A DNA stretch of 60,236 nt from Spirochaetia bacterium (GTDB taxonomy: Bacteria; Spirochaetota; Spirochaetia; CADAEX01): assembly GCA_017535435.1 (NCBI GenBank), contig JAFXTY010000074.1, forward strand, positions 1-60,236. The letters are read 5' to 3'. Made by a program: the position numbers and the translations under genes. How positions within the stretch are numbered: the first letter of the stretch is position 1; each line of letters begins with the position of its first letter. Below the pieces are notes generated by a model, which was not told the origin of the DNA, made no database searches, and was given only the letters and a program-made list of their open reading frames with translations. Of this stretch, positions 26,642 through 35,485 are shown in pieces.

Positions 26642-27622
26642 TCAATAGCTTTTGAAAATCTTCTTCGCTTCCTGCTTAACCCGGTCAGCCAGCTCCGGCG
26701 GGCTTAAGACCTTGACAGCGCTGCCGAAGTGAAGCACCCAGAAAAGGGTCTCCTGCATCTGGTTGGAACGGAAGGAAAGATAGACTGTGCCATCCTTGTT
26801 CTGCTTCATCTTCTGCCCCTCGTGCCAGTTGCGCTCCAGTATGTATGTGCTTATCTCCTTGGAGAAAAGGAGCTCCACCTTCACCGGGGCCGTAGGGTTG
26901 TTCCACACGCCGAAATTGGGGTCCACATGCTTCTTTATATCGAAGTCTGCAGGCACCTTGAACTGCTTTTTGGTGCAGGATATCTTCTGCATCCTGGAAA
27001 GGGAGTAGATCCGCACTTCTCCAGCCTTATGGCAGAAACCGATGACATACCAGTTGCCTTTCTGGCAGATCACCTGATAAGGATCGAGACACCGGGGACT
27101 ATACTCCTGCTTGCCCAGGGATCGGTACTGGAAGTCCATGCTCACACGGAGCTTGACGGCTTTGAAAACAGTGTTGAACACCACATTATCGATATTGGGC
27201 AGCGGGTCGGATATAAACTGGATTCCACCAGCGGCAAAGCTTGAGTTGACCGACACCTCTTCCGGCAGCATATCGGTGATTTTCTGGAAAATGCTTTTGA
27301 AGGAGGCCTCCAGCGGGGTGTTCTTATACTGCTCCAGAAGGGGGATGATGGCCGATACTGTAAACAGCTCACCTTCGGAGAGCATCACGCTCTTGATGAA
27401 GAAGGTGGGGTCTGTGTAATAGTATCCGTTTTTCTCCGCATCATATTCCAGAGGGGCATTGTAGCGATCCCGGAGGAACTCAAGATCCCGCATGATAGTG
27501 CTTCTGGAAACCTCAAACTTCTTCTCCAGCTGGGGGGCATTGGGATATCCCCCCTCCCGGATTATCCTGTCGATCTCTAACAGCCTTAGCGACTTGACTT
27601 TGTCTTCTCTGCTCTTTGCCAT
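26642..27622 (-). CDS. WYL-domain transcriptional regulator (copy 2)
   Basis: A 326-aa regulator with an N-terminal helix-turn-helix (VSRSTIMRDLEFLRDRY, about residues 38-55) and a WYL domain (about 145-220: CLDPYQVICQKGNWYVIGF) followed by a WCX-type C-terminal part. It is a paralogue of the gene at 15278-16273. It follows ddc by 12 nt in the same direction, yet has its own promoter in the 3' end of ddc and appears leaderless. It could regulate dat-ddc or the downstream methyltransferase, whose promoter begins just beyond its stop. Confidence 0.88.
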   Translation of the reverse strand: MAKSREDKVKSLRLLEIDRIIREGGYPNAPQLEKKFEVSRSTIMRDLEFLRDRYNAPLEYDAEKNGYYYTDPTFFIKSVMLSEGELFTVSAIIPLLEQYKNTPLEASFKSIFQKITDMLPEEVSVNSSFAAGGIQFISDPLPNIDNVVFNTVFKAVKLRVSMDFQYRSLGKQEYSPRCLDPYQVICQKGNWYVIGFCHKAGEVRIYSLSRMQKISCTKKQFKVPADFDIKKHVDPNFGVWNNPTAPVKVELLFSKEISTYILERNWHEGQKMKQNKDGTVYLSFRSNQMQETLFWVLHFGSAVKVLSPPELADRVKQEAKKIFKSY

Positions 27623-27628
27623 ACAGAG

Positions 27629-27658
27629 ATTATATCACTCTTCGTCCGATTCTGGCAA
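27629..27658 (-). promoter_or_regulatory. Promoter within the end of ddc for a leaderless WYL copy 2 message
   Basis: On the minus strand TTGCCA (27658-27653), an 18-nt spacer ending TGA and TATAAT (27634-27629) form an extended -10 promoter. The TGA is also the ddc stop. Six bases after the hexamer is the ATG at 27622, which is the predicted +1. There is no Shine-Dalgarno. Confidence 0.6.
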
Positions 27659-29110
27659 ATTTTCTGCAAGGAATTTTATCAGAGTGACTAAATCGTCCAA
27701 CTTCTTATGGGTAATAAGAGGATTGAGCAGGGTAAATTTGAGATAGATATTATCCTCGTCTGTGGTCTGCCCGATGACAACGCCATGCTTGTGCATCAGA
27801 AGTCTGCGCACACGGCGGTTGATCTCGTCTGCCCGCTCAGGATCATCTCCCACATAGCGGAATACCACAGAGCTGATCTCCGGCTCTGTCACAACCTGGA
27901 AGCTCTTGTCGTGAACCAGGAGGCTGTAGAGGTACTGTGCATTCTCCATGCTGGTGTTGATAAGCTTGTTCCAGCCGTCCTGACCCCGCATCTGGAAGGA
28001 GAGCCATACCTTCAGGGCATCGAAGCGCCGTGTGGTCTGGAGAGACTTGTTCACCAGGTTGGTGTAGCCGTCAGCCTCGTCCTCGATTCTGTTCAGATAG
28101 TTTGCATGGAAGGTGAGAACATCGAAGTCGCTTCCCTTCTTGAGCAGTACAACGCTGCAGCTTATTGGCATGAGGAACATCTTGTGGAAGTCCACAGTGA
28201 TGGAGTCGCACAGCGAAAGATCCTTGATCCTGTCCCTGTATTTGTCAGACATTACAACACCGCTTCCGTAGGCTGCATCGGCATGAATCCACATGTTGTC
28301 AGCAATACCGATCTTCACCAGCTCCTTGATAGGGTCGATGCTGCCGTAGTCGGTGGTGCCGGCTGTGGCTGCGATGAGGAAGGGGATATTTCCCTTGTCC
28401 TTATCCTCTCTGATAAGCTGACGCAGGGCATTCACATCCATCCTCTTCTTGCTGTCCACAGGAACATGGACTACAGACTCGTAGCCAAGCCCCAGGAGGT
28501 GGGCACTCTGCTCCATGGAGAAGTGGGATATCTCGGAGACATACATTCTCAGCTTGTGGAAGTTGTCAGGAAGACCCTTCTTCTGTACATCATGCTTAAG
28601 GATACGGTTGCAGAACCAGTCTCTTGCCAGGGTTATGGCAGTCTGGTTGGACTGGGAGCCGCCGGATGTGAATACACCGTCGGCACTCTTGTTGTAGCCG
28701 TAGAGCCGGCACAGATGGCGGATAACCTCAAGCTCAACCTCGGTGGCCACCGGAGACTGGTCCCAGGAGTCCATGGACTGGTTGAAGGCCGAGATGACAA
28801 CCTCGCCTGCCAAGGTCTCCATCAGGGAAGGTCCGTGGAGATGGGCCATATAGTCGGAGGATGAGGTGCGCAGAAGGTAGGGGAGAATCTGCTCCTTGAT
28901 CTTGTTGAGAGTCTCTTCCCAGCCCAGACCTTCCTCCGGCAGGATTGAATCCTGATGCACCACCTCGTGGAGATCCCAGGGGGTAGTGCCGGAGTATGCG
29001 CTGTCGTCTGTAAAGACTTCAGAGACAGCCTTCACTGTCTCTGACATCATAGAAATATATTTTTCCTTCGATTCAGGATTATGGGTAAGAAGAATATTAT
29101 CGTTTGACAT
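27635..29110 (-). CDS. ddc: L-2,4-diaminobutyrate decarboxylase (group II PLP decarboxylase)
   Basis: A 491-aa pyridoxal-phosphate decarboxylase. The cofactor lysine is in VDFHKMFLMP, the PLP-contacting aspartate is in WIHADAAYGSG, and FTSGGSQSNQTAI is the phosphate-binding area. By itself it could be a glutamate or aromatic decarboxylase. The gene directly upstream is a diaminobutyrate aminotransferase, so the likely reaction is L-2,4-diaminobutyrate to 1,3-diaminopropane. The start at 29110 (MSNDNILL) is chosen; starts at 29116 and 29161 overlap the aminotransferase gene further. Overlap with dat is 14 bp. Confidence 0.82.
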   Translation of the reverse strand: MSNDNILLTHNPESKEKYISMMSETVKAVSEVFTDDSAYSGTTPWDLHEVVHQDSILPEEGLGWEETLNKIKEQILPYLLRTSSSDYMAHLHGPSLMETLAGEVVISAFNQSMDSWDQSPVATEVELEVIRHLCRLYGYNKSADGVFTSGGSQSNQTAITLARDWFCNRILKHDVQKKGLPDNFHKLRMYVSEISHFSMEQSAHLLGLGYESVVHVPVDSKKRMDVNALRQLIREDKDKGNIPFLIAATAGTTDYGSIDPIKELVKIGIADNMWIHADAAYGSGVVMSDKYRDRIKDLSLCDSITVDFHKMFLMPISCSVVLLKKGSDFDVLTFHANYLNRIEDEADGYTNLVNKSLQTTRRFDALKVWLSFQMRGQDGWNKLINTSMENAQYLYSLLVHDKSFQVVTEPEISSVVFRYVGDDPERADEINRRVRRLLMHKHGVVIGQTTDEDNIYLKFTLLNPLITHKKLDDLVTLIKFLAENLPESDEE

Positions 29111-30449
29111 CAGCATCCACTTCCATAACTGCTTTCTCGAAGATAGCTGCTGCCTGCTCAATCTCTGCGTCGGTCACATTGAGGGCGCACAGACAGCGGG
29201 TAACTGCACCTTCCCGGCCGCCCCGCTCCAGGATAAGCTTGTTCTCGAAGCATTTTCTCTGAACCTTCACGGCAATCTCGCCGCCAGGAGGATATGAGCC
29301 CAGCATATCAGGCTTTGCCTTAGGGTTGATGAACTCAGTTCCTATCATAAGACCTTTTGCCCGGATGTCACCGATGATGGAGACCTTCTCCTTGAGAGCC
29401 CGGAGTCTTTCCTCCAGGATCTTTCCTTTTCTGACAACGTCGGCCAGGAACTCAGGCTTGGAAACCCGCTTGAGCAGGATGGTTCCAGCCTTCATGGCCA
29501 GCTGGTTGCCGCGGAAAGTTCCGGCATGTGCGCCGGGTCCCCATGCGTCCAGCTTCCTGTTGTAGATTACTATGGAAAGAGGCAGGGATCCGCCCAGTGC
29601 CTTGGAGGTGAGAATCACATCAGGCACAATATCGGCATATTCAAATGCGAACAGCTTTCCCGACCGGCCGATACCGCACTGGATCTCGTCCACAATCATA
29701 GGTATATCCAGCTCTTTGGTTACCCGGCGCACAGTCTGCAGGAACTTGACCGGCGCTGGGATCACGCCGCCCTCGCCCTGGATAGGCTCCAGAATTACAG
29801 CCGCTGGTTTGGTTATACCGCTCTCCGGGTCCTTGAGCACCCGCTCAAAGTAGTTGCATGCAGCTGTCACACCAGCCTCGCCGCCAAGCCCGAAGGGACA
29901 GCGGTAGGAGTATGGATATGGGAAGAACTGCACTCCCGGCATAAGGTTGGCCACCTTGTTCTTTGCACCCAGGTTTCCGGTGCAGGCGAGGGCGCCGTGG
30001 CCCATGCCGTGGTAGCCTCCCTGGAATGCGATTACAGTGGAGCGGCCGGTGGCTGTCTTGCACAGCTTAAGTGCCGCATCGGTGGCATCGGTGCCGGATG
30101 GACTGCAGAACTGAATCTTGGCATCCTGCAGCTCTTTCGGCAGCAGCGAAAGCACTGTGTTCACAAATTCGGCTTTTACAGGGGTTATTAAATCAAGGGT
30201 ATGCAGCGGAGCATCTGAATTAATCATCTCCACCAGCGCCTGATTTACTTCGGGGTCGTTGTGACCCAGTGCGAGAGTACCTGCTCCGCACAAGAAATCC
30301 AGATATTTGTTTCCCTCAACATCTTCCACCCAAGAGCCTTTTGCTTTTGCAATCGCAATCGGGAACTTTCTAGGATAGCTCCGGGCGTTGGATTCTGTGG
30401 TTTCCTGTCTGGTAATGTAATACTGATTGGTGCCCTTTGTCTCAAGCAT
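29097..30449 (-). CDS. dat: Diaminobutyrate-2-oxoglutarate aminotransferase
   Basis: A 450-aa class III aminotransferase. It has the start ESNARSYPRKFPIAIAKAKG, the LDFLCGAGTLALGHN loop typical of diaminobutyrate enzymes, the aspartate in PMIVDEIQCGIGRSG and the PLP lysine in LTSKALGGSLP. It should make L-2,4-diaminobutyrate from aspartate semialdehyde and glutamate. With the decarboxylase it forms the two-step route to 1,3-diaminopropane used in some bacteria for polyamine synthesis; ectoine synthesis would need ectA and ectC, which are absent here. A GGGAGAAAG ribosome site precedes the ATG. Confidence 0.88.
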   Translation of the reverse strand: MLETKGTNQYYITRQETTESNARSYPRKFPIAIAKAKGSWVEDVEGNKYLDFLCGAGTLALGHNDPEVNQALVEMINSDAPLHTLDLITPVKAEFVNTVLSLLPKELQDAKIQFCSPSGTDATDAALKLCKTATGRSTVIAFQGGYHGMGHGALACTGNLGAKNKVANLMPGVQFFPYPYSYRCPFGLGGEAGVTAACNYFERVLKDPESGITKPAAVILEPIQGEGGVIPAPVKFLQTVRRVTKELDIPMIVDEIQCGIGRSGKLFAFEYADIVPDVILTSKALGGSLPLSIVIYNRKLDAWGPGAHAGTFRGNQLAMKAGTILLKRVSKPEFLADVVRKGKILEERLRALKEKVSIIGDIRAKGLMIGTEFINPKAKPDMLGSYPPGGEIAVKVQRKCFENKLILERGGREGAVTRCLCALNVTDAEIEQAAAIFEKAVMEVDADVKR

Positions 30450-30476
30450 CGACTTTCTCCCATTACTTAACGTTAT

Positions 30477-30492
30477 ACAACTATCCAGTTGT
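30477..30492. promoter_or_regulatory. Small inverted repeat upstream of dat
   Basis: ACAACT-ATCC-AGTTGT lies 28 bp before the dat start. It is a possible operator or leader hairpin of the dat-ddc operon. No convincing -35/-10 pair was picked out. Confidence 0.35.
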
Positions 30493-30575
30493 TGTAGACC
30501 TAACCATATACCAAAGAGGGGCTGGGCGCAACCCTTTTTGCAAAAAAAATTAATTATTTTTTAGGGTCAAAAAAT

Positions 30576-30605
30576 AAAGGGTCACGACCTGAGCCATGAC
30601 CCTTT
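30576..30605 (-). terminator. Intrinsic terminator of mscL
   Basis: A perfect 9-bp stem (AAAGGGTCA at 30576-30584, TGACCCTTT at 30597-30605) with a 12-nt loop is followed on the minus strand by TATTTTTTG. It lies just after the mscL stop. A further GGGTCA copy (30574 side) follows in the A/T-rich tract. Confidence 0.8.
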
Positions 30606-30626
30606 AAACCTGACCTGTTAAAAAGC

Positions 30627-31109
30627 TTATTTCTTAAGTGCTGCCCGGATGTCCTTCAGGATGTCCTCAACAGTCTCTGCTGGTGGCTCTGCAGCATTTG
30701 CTGCTGCTGCTGCTGCCTCTTCTGCCTTCTTCTTTTCCTCTGCTTTCTCCTTGGCTTTTGCAATAGCGCGTATCACACAGAAAATACAGAATGCAATGAT
30801 GATGAAGTCGATGATGTTCTGGAAGAAAAGACCATAATTCATAGTTGCATATCCTGCCTCGTGAGCAGCCGCAACTGTCGGGTAAGCTGCATAGGTGAAG
30901 GTCTGGCCTTCCACTGCGTTAGGATTGATGCAGTAGTAGAGCTCCTTCATATTTGCTCCCTTTGTGGCGCAGCTGATAAGCGGAGTGATGATATCAGCAA
31001 CGAGAGATGATACAATTTTACCGAATGCACCGCCGACTACAACGCCGACAGCCATATCAACAACATTTCCTCTGGAAATAAATGCCTTGAAATCTTTAAC
31101 GAAACCCAC
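30627..31109 (-). CDS. mscL: Large-conductance mechanosensitive channel
   Basis: A 160-aa MscL, the pentameric pore that opens on osmotic downshock. The N-terminal helix and first membrane segment read FKAFISRGNVVDMAVGVVVGGAFGKIVSSLV, here split as FISRGNVVDMAVG and GGAFGKIVSS, and the second membrane segment is IIDFIIIAFCIFCVIRA. The C-terminal cytoplasmic bundle is unusually rich in Ala, Glu and Lys (about 120-150). It starts with GTG at 31109, supported by AGGGGGAA upstream. It is divergent from mreB. Confidence 0.95.
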   Translation of the reverse strand: MGFVKDFKAFISRGNVVDMAVGVVVGGAFGKIVSSLVADIITPLISCATKGANMKELYYCINPNAVEGQTFTYAAYPTVAAAHEAGYATMNYGLFFQNIIDFIIIAFCIFCVIRAIAKAKEKAEEKKKAEEAAAAAANAAEPPAETVEDILKDIRAALKK

Positions 31110-31164
31110 TGATTTCCCCCTAATAAAAGTTATTCTTATAAAATGGTATATACAGAAAAACTAC

Positions 31165-31194
31165 TTGTCAAGTACATAAATTTGATTTTATAAT
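31165..31194 (+). promoter_or_regulatory. Putative promoter of the mre/rod operon
   Basis: TTGTCA (31165-31170), an 18-nt spacer and TATAAT (31189-31194) lie 29 bp before the mreB start. It is the only clear promoter ahead of the six-gene shape operon. Confidence 0.6.
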
Positions 31195-31222
31195 TACTTA
31201 ATAAATATTTACGGAGAGGAAT

Positions 31223-32266
31223 ATGTTCGGAAATATGTTTTCAACTGATATCGGAATGGACCTGGGTACCTGCAACACCCTGGTGTATATAAAGGGAAAA
31301 GGACTTGTCATAAACGAGCCTTCTGTAGTTGCCATAGAAAAGAATACAAAGCGTGTTATCTCGGTTGGAAAAGAGGCCAAGAACATGCTCCTCAGAACTC
31401 CTACCGACATTGTGGCCATCAGGCCGCTCCGGGATGGAGTCATCGCCGACATCGAGACCACCGAGAAGATGATCCGGCACTTCATAGCAATGGGTCTTCC
31501 CCGCAGGTGGCTGGTGAAACCGAGAATGGTAATCGGCATCCCAAGCTGCATCACCGAGGTTGAGCGCCGGGCCGTGGAGGAGTGCGCATACAAGGCCGGC
31601 GCCCGGGATGTAAAGGTGATCGAGGAATCCCTGGCCGCAGCAATCGGAGCCGACATCCCTATCCAGGAGCCTGCCGGAAACATGATCTGCGACATCGGCG
31701 GCGGAACAAGCGAGGTTTCTGTAATCTCCATGAGCGGTATTGTAGTCACCAAGGCTATCCGTGTAGGAGGTGACGAATTTGACGAGGCCATCGCAAAGCA
31801 TATCAGGACAGTCCACAACATGATCATCGGACTCCAGGCTGCAGAGCGTATCAAGATAAAGATCGGAAGCGCCTATGACACAGGAAACACCGAGGGTAAA
31901 ATAGAGAAGATGGAAGTGGGAGGCACCGATGCCATCACCGGCCTGCCTCGGAGAATCGAGATCGACAGCCTGGAAATCAGGGACTCCCTGAGGGATCCGG
32001 TGCATTCCATCATAGTAACCATAAAGAACACTCTTGCCGAGACTCCTCCGGAGCTCAGCGCCGACATTATCGAACGGGGCATTGTCCTCACCGGAGGCGG
32101 TGCGCTGCTTCAGGGTCTGGACACCCTTATCTCCAAGGAAGTGGGAGTACCTGTATTCATTGCAGAGGAACCGCTGCTGTGCGTTGCCAAGGGAGCAGGA
32201 AAATACTACGACCACATGAGGGGCAACATTTACAGAAAGAGCAGCAAGAATTCTTTCGGCGACTGA
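31223..32266 (+). CDS. mreB: Rod shape-determining protein MreB
   Basis: A 347-aa bacterial actin that forms membrane-bound filaments guiding lateral wall growth. Actin-type nucleotide loops are clear: [30 protein letters not shown] and the adenosine motif [21 protein letters not shown] ribosome site precedes the ATG. It leads the operon mreB-mreC-mreD-mrdA-rodA followed by a radical SAM gene. Confidence 0.97.
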   Translation: MFGNMFSTDIGMDLGTCNTLVYIKGKGLVINEPSVVAIEKNTKRVISVGKEAKNMLLRTPTDIVAIRPLRDGVIADIETTEKMIRHFIAMGLPRRWLVKPRMVIGIPSCITEVERRAVEECAYKAGARDVKVIEESLAAAIGADIPIQEPAGNMICDIGGGTSEVSVISMSGIVVTKAIRVGGDEFDEAIAKHIRTVHNMIIGLQAAERIKIKIGSAYDTGNTEGKIEKMEVGGTDAITGLPRRIEIDSLEIRDSLRDPVHSIIVTIKNTLAETPPELSADIIERGIVLTGGGALLQGLDTLISKEVGVPVFIAEEPLLCVAKGAGKYYDHMRGNIYRKSSKNSFGD

Positions 32267-32275
32267 TGACACCTG

Positions 32276-33115
32276 ATGTTCAAAGGGATATCGTTCCGGA
32301 AACATAAAAAAGACTTCATCACATTCTTTGTTCTGGTGACTTTGAGCATCGGAATGCTGGTTTATACTGCATTCTCCGATATCTCCTTCAAGCCCAAGCA
32401 GGTGGGGCTGGATTTCTTCTCCCTGTTCCAGCGGGGAATAGTGAACACAGGCAAGTTCTTCTCCCAGACCGCCGGCTCCATATCGGAGCTCCGCAACCTG
32501 AAGAAAGAGTATAATTCACTTTTGAAAGAGTATGCCGAATATCAGCAGATGAAGCAGGATTACGAGCATCTGGAGCAGGAGAACTCCATGCTGAAGGAGC
32601 AGCTGGGATACCTGGAGAAGGACAGCATCACCAAGATTCCGGCCACCGTCATAGGGGGCGACACCAACAACTTCTTCAAGAGCATAGTGATCAACCAGGG
32701 AAGCAGCAAAGGGATAAAGAAGGATATGCCTGTGATCGCCTATGTGGACGGCTACCAGAGCCTGGTGGGAAAGGTGGTGGAGGTAAGCTCCTATTCCGCA
32801 GTTGTAAAGCCTATCACCGACCGGAGCCTCTATGTGCCGGCCGTGCTGCAGAAATTCAGATACCGGGGACTTGTGAACGGCCTGGTCATGGACTTTGTGA
32901 GCCGGGAGGCATCCAACAGAATCGGCTGCGGCGACCTGGTTGTAACCTCGGGCTTCAACGGAAGCTACCCTGACAACATTTATATAGGAAAGGTCAAAAG
33001 CATAAGCGGAAAGGAATACGAGACATCCCTGCGGCTGGAAATAGAGCCCTTTGTGGATTTCCTGCGGCTTGAATATGTGTTTGTCCTGGACCGGGAGGTA
33101 AAGGATGAAAGCTAA
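32276..33115 (+). CDS. mreC: Rod shape-determining protein MreC
   Basis: A 279-aa bitopic protein linking MreB to periplasmic wall enzymes. One membrane segment (about residues 17-37) is followed by a coiled coil (about 65-110, ELRNLKKEYNSLLKEYAEY) and the double beta-barrel domain with VIGGDTNNFFKSIVINQGSSKG, here a typical MreC opening. It starts 9 bp after mreB and its end overlaps mreD by 11 bp. Confidence 0.93.
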   Translation: MFKGISFRKHKKDFITFFVLVTLSIGMLVYTAFSDISFKPKQVGLDFFSLFQRGIVNTGKFFSQTAGSISELRNLKKEYNSLLKEYAEYQQMKQDYEHLEQENSMLKEQLGYLEKDSITKIPATVIGGDTNNFFKSIVINQGSSKGIKKDMPVIAYVDGYQSLVGKVVEVSSYSAVVKPITDRSLYVPAVLQKFRYRGLVNGLVMDFVSREASNRIGCGDLVVTSGFNGSYPDNIYIGKVKSISGKEYETSLRLEIEPFVDFLRLEYVFVLDREVKDES

Positions 33116-33617
33116 GGAATCCTTCTTCATCTCCCTGCTTCTGGTCTTTATCCTGGTTATTCTCCAGAGCACCCTCTTCTACTTTGCGGTATCCAAGGTG
33201 GTGATTCCCGACTTCGCCCTTATAGTGGTGGCTTTCTGCGGGGCCCGCAAGGGTATGCAGGAGGGGCAGCTGCTGGGCTTCTTCAATGGGCTGGCCGAGG
33301 ATTTCATGACAGCCTCCTTCCCCGGGTTCAACGCCCTTATCAAGACAATCATCGGATTCCTTGCGGGAACCATAAAGAATAAAATGCTCTTTGACCCTGT
33401 CATTTTCCCAAGCCTGTTTATCTTTTTTGTCACGCTTCTCAAGGGAACACTGGCAGCAGTCACCGCCTACCTATTCTTCCCCGAGGGCTATTTCCCTGCA
33501 GTTTTCAGCAGCAGCTTCCTGATGGAGATTGTGCTCAACTCCCTGTTTGCACCGATCATATATCTGATTCTTAAGAAGACTCACCTGATTCCATATGACA
33601 TCTGGGGCGGCAAGTGA
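33105..33617 (+). CDS. mreD: Rod shape-determining protein MreD
   Basis: A 170-aa integral membrane protein with five or six hydrophobic segments, the third part of the elongasome core. Sequence conservation in MreD is low, so the call rests on length, topology and position between mreC and mrdA. GGAGG in the mreC end serves as its ribosome site, and the stop overlaps the mrdA GTG start as GTGA. Confidence 0.88.
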   Translation: MKAKESFFISLLLVFILVILQSTLFYFAVSKVVIPDFALIVVAFCGARKGMQEGQLLGFFNGLAEDFMTASFPGFNALIKTIIGFLAGTIKNKMLFDPVIFPSLFIFFVTLLKGTLAAVTAYLFFPEGYFPAVFSSSFLMEIVLNSLFAPIIYLILKKTHLIPYDIWGGK

Positions 33618-35485
33618 GCAGGAATCCTTTCGAGAATCAAAGTATTAAGCGGGAGAGGATGTTCTTCCTTGTCCTTCTGGTCTGCGTCGTGTTCGCCATT
33701 TTCTCAGGATACCTCTTCTCCATGCAGGTGACCCGCTGGATGGAGTACCAGCGCCGTGCCTGGGCTGTTGCCCGTAGAACCTCTGTGGTACCAGCTCTCC
33801 GGGGGGAGATTTATGACCGCAACTACGATGCCCCCCTGGCCACCAATGTGGATTCTTTCGCTGTTTCAATTGTACCGGCCGAGACTGACCGGCAGAGGCT
33901 TCCCCAGATAGTTGCAGGGCTTGCCGAAATCCTTGGAACAGATCCCCAGACCCTTATGAAGAAAATTCCCCAGGCCGATGTTTTCCAGGCCATAGAGCTC
34001 AAGGATCATGTATCCTATGCCCAGGTAGTCCAGATTGCCTCAAACATAGAGGATTTTCCAGGCATATCCTGGAGCAGCAAGCCGGTGCGCCATTATAACC
34101 ATACCCAGTCCCTTTCCCATGTCATCGGGTACGTGGGGAACATCAACACCGAGGAGCTGCACCTGCTGTACAACAAGGGCTACGATGCCAACAGCATAAT
34201 AGGAAAGAGCGGAATAGAGAAGGAATATGACCTGACCATGAAGGGAACCCCCGGGTTAAAATCCATAACGGTGGATGCCAAGGGGCGGAACGTCCAGGAG
34301 GAACGGTATATAAGGGCTCCGGTGCCAGGCAAGAACATTGTGCTGACCATAGACCGGCGTATCCAGGAGCTGTGCGAGAAGGCCCTGGGCAAGCGGATGG
34401 GCTCTGTGGTGGTGCTGAAGCCCAACACCGGGGAAATCCTGGCCATGGTCTCCTACCCCTCCTATGACACCAACCGGTTCTACGCCCAGGACAGCGCCAG
34501 CTACTACAGCACCCTGCTGGAGAACGGCAACCACCCCTTCCTTAACCGGTGCATACAGTCGGCCAACGCGCCGGCTTCCACCTTCAAGACCATAATGATG
34601 ACAGCAATCCTGGAAGAAAAGGCTTTCCCTCCGACCCAGACCATTGACTGCACAGGAAAGCTGGTGCTGGGCGACCGCACCTTCAACTGCCATGTCAAGA
34701 CAGGCCACGGCCCCTTGAACCTTGCCGATGCCCTTAAGGAATCCTGCGACGTCTACTTCTGGGAAGTGGGGGGCAACTACCTGGGGCCCAAGAAGATAGA
34801 GCAATATGCAAGGATGATGGGGCTTGGAGAAAAAACCGGCGTGGACCTGCCGGGGGAGGTTGCCGGACTGGTTCCAAACCCAGACTGGAAGCTCAGCCGT
34901 TTAAACGAGATGTGGGTGGGGGGCGACACCTACAACATGTCCATAGGCCAGGGCTACACCCAGGCCACCACACTGCAGATAGCAGACCTTATAGCCATGA
35001 TAGTCAACGAGGGCACCATCTATGTGCCTCACCTGCTTAAAGAGGTGCGGGATGTGGTGACCGGCGAGGTGGTGGAGGATCGCCAGCCCCGGATTCTCCA
35101 CAAGGCCGACATAAGCAGCCATACCTTCCGGGAGCTTAAGAAAGCTATGCGCAGTGTGGTGGCCGAAGGCTCGGTACGCAGGCTTTTCAACAACAAGGTT
35201 GTCTCGGTGGCAGGAAAGACAGGCACCGGCGAGGTGGGCTACACAGACCGCTGGACCAGCTGGTTCGCCTCCTTCGGTCCATATCAGGCCGAAAATCCCG
35301 ACGATCAGGTGGTTGTAGTGGTTATGATAGAGGCCTCCAATGAGTGGGAATGGTGGGCTCCCAAGGCCAGCAACGCCATTTACCAGGGAATCTTCGCAAA
35401 CCAGAGCTACGAGGAAGTGGTGAAGACACTGGACATATGGTATCTGAACAATGGCACCGATGTCATCAGGAGGCGCAGTGAATAG
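33614..35485 (+). CDS. mrdA: Penicillin-binding protein 2 (peptidoglycan transpeptidase)
   Basis: A 623-aa class B PBP that cross-links peptidoglycan during elongation with RodA. A single membrane anchor lies at about residues 14-36. The dimerisation domain starts RGEIYDRN. The transpeptidase has the SxxK nucleophile in ASTFKTI, the SxN-type motif as SCD in KESCDVYFWE, and KTG in VAGKTGTGEV. The second motif reads SCD rather than SxN, as in other PBP2 proteins. The start is GTG at 33614, coupled to mreD. Confidence 0.95.
   Translation: MSRNPFENQSIKRERMFFLVLLVCVVFAIFSGYLFSMQVTRWMEYQRRAWAVARRTSVVPALRGEIYDRNYDAPLATNVDSFAVSIVPAETDRQRLPQIVAGLAEILGTDPQTLMKKIPQADVFQAIELKDHVSYAQVVQIASNIEDFPGISWSSKPVRHYNHTQSLSHVIGYVGNINTEELHLLYNKGYDANSIIGKSGIEKEYDLTMKGTPGLKSITVDAKGRNVQEERYIRAPVPGKNIVLTIDRRIQELCEKALGKRMGSVVVLKPNTGEILAMVSYPSYDTNRFYAQDSASYYSTLLENGNHPFLNRCIQSANAPASTFKTIMMTAILEEKAFPPTQTIDCTGKLVLGDRTFNCHVKTGHGPLNLADALKESCDVYFWEVGGNYLGPKKIEQYARMMGLGEKTGVDLPGEVAGLVPNPDWKLSRLNEMWVGGDTYNMSIGQGYTQATTLQIADLIAMIVNEGTIYVPHLLKEVRDVVTGEVVEDRQPRILHKADISSHTFRELKKAMRSVVAEGSVRRLFNNKVVSVAGKTGTGEVGYTDRWTSWFASFGPYQAENPDDQVVVVVMIEASNEWEWWAPKASNAIYQGIFANQSYEEVVKTLDIWYLNNGTDVIRRRSE

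Noticed and set aside
27707-28864. A 385-codon plus-strand frame opposite ddc
   Set aside because: Shadow of the decarboxylase gene, no start signal and no domain.
31241-32305. A 354-codon minus-strand frame opposite mreB
   Set aside because: Shadow of a highly conserved gene; the sequence lacks any coherent protein motif.
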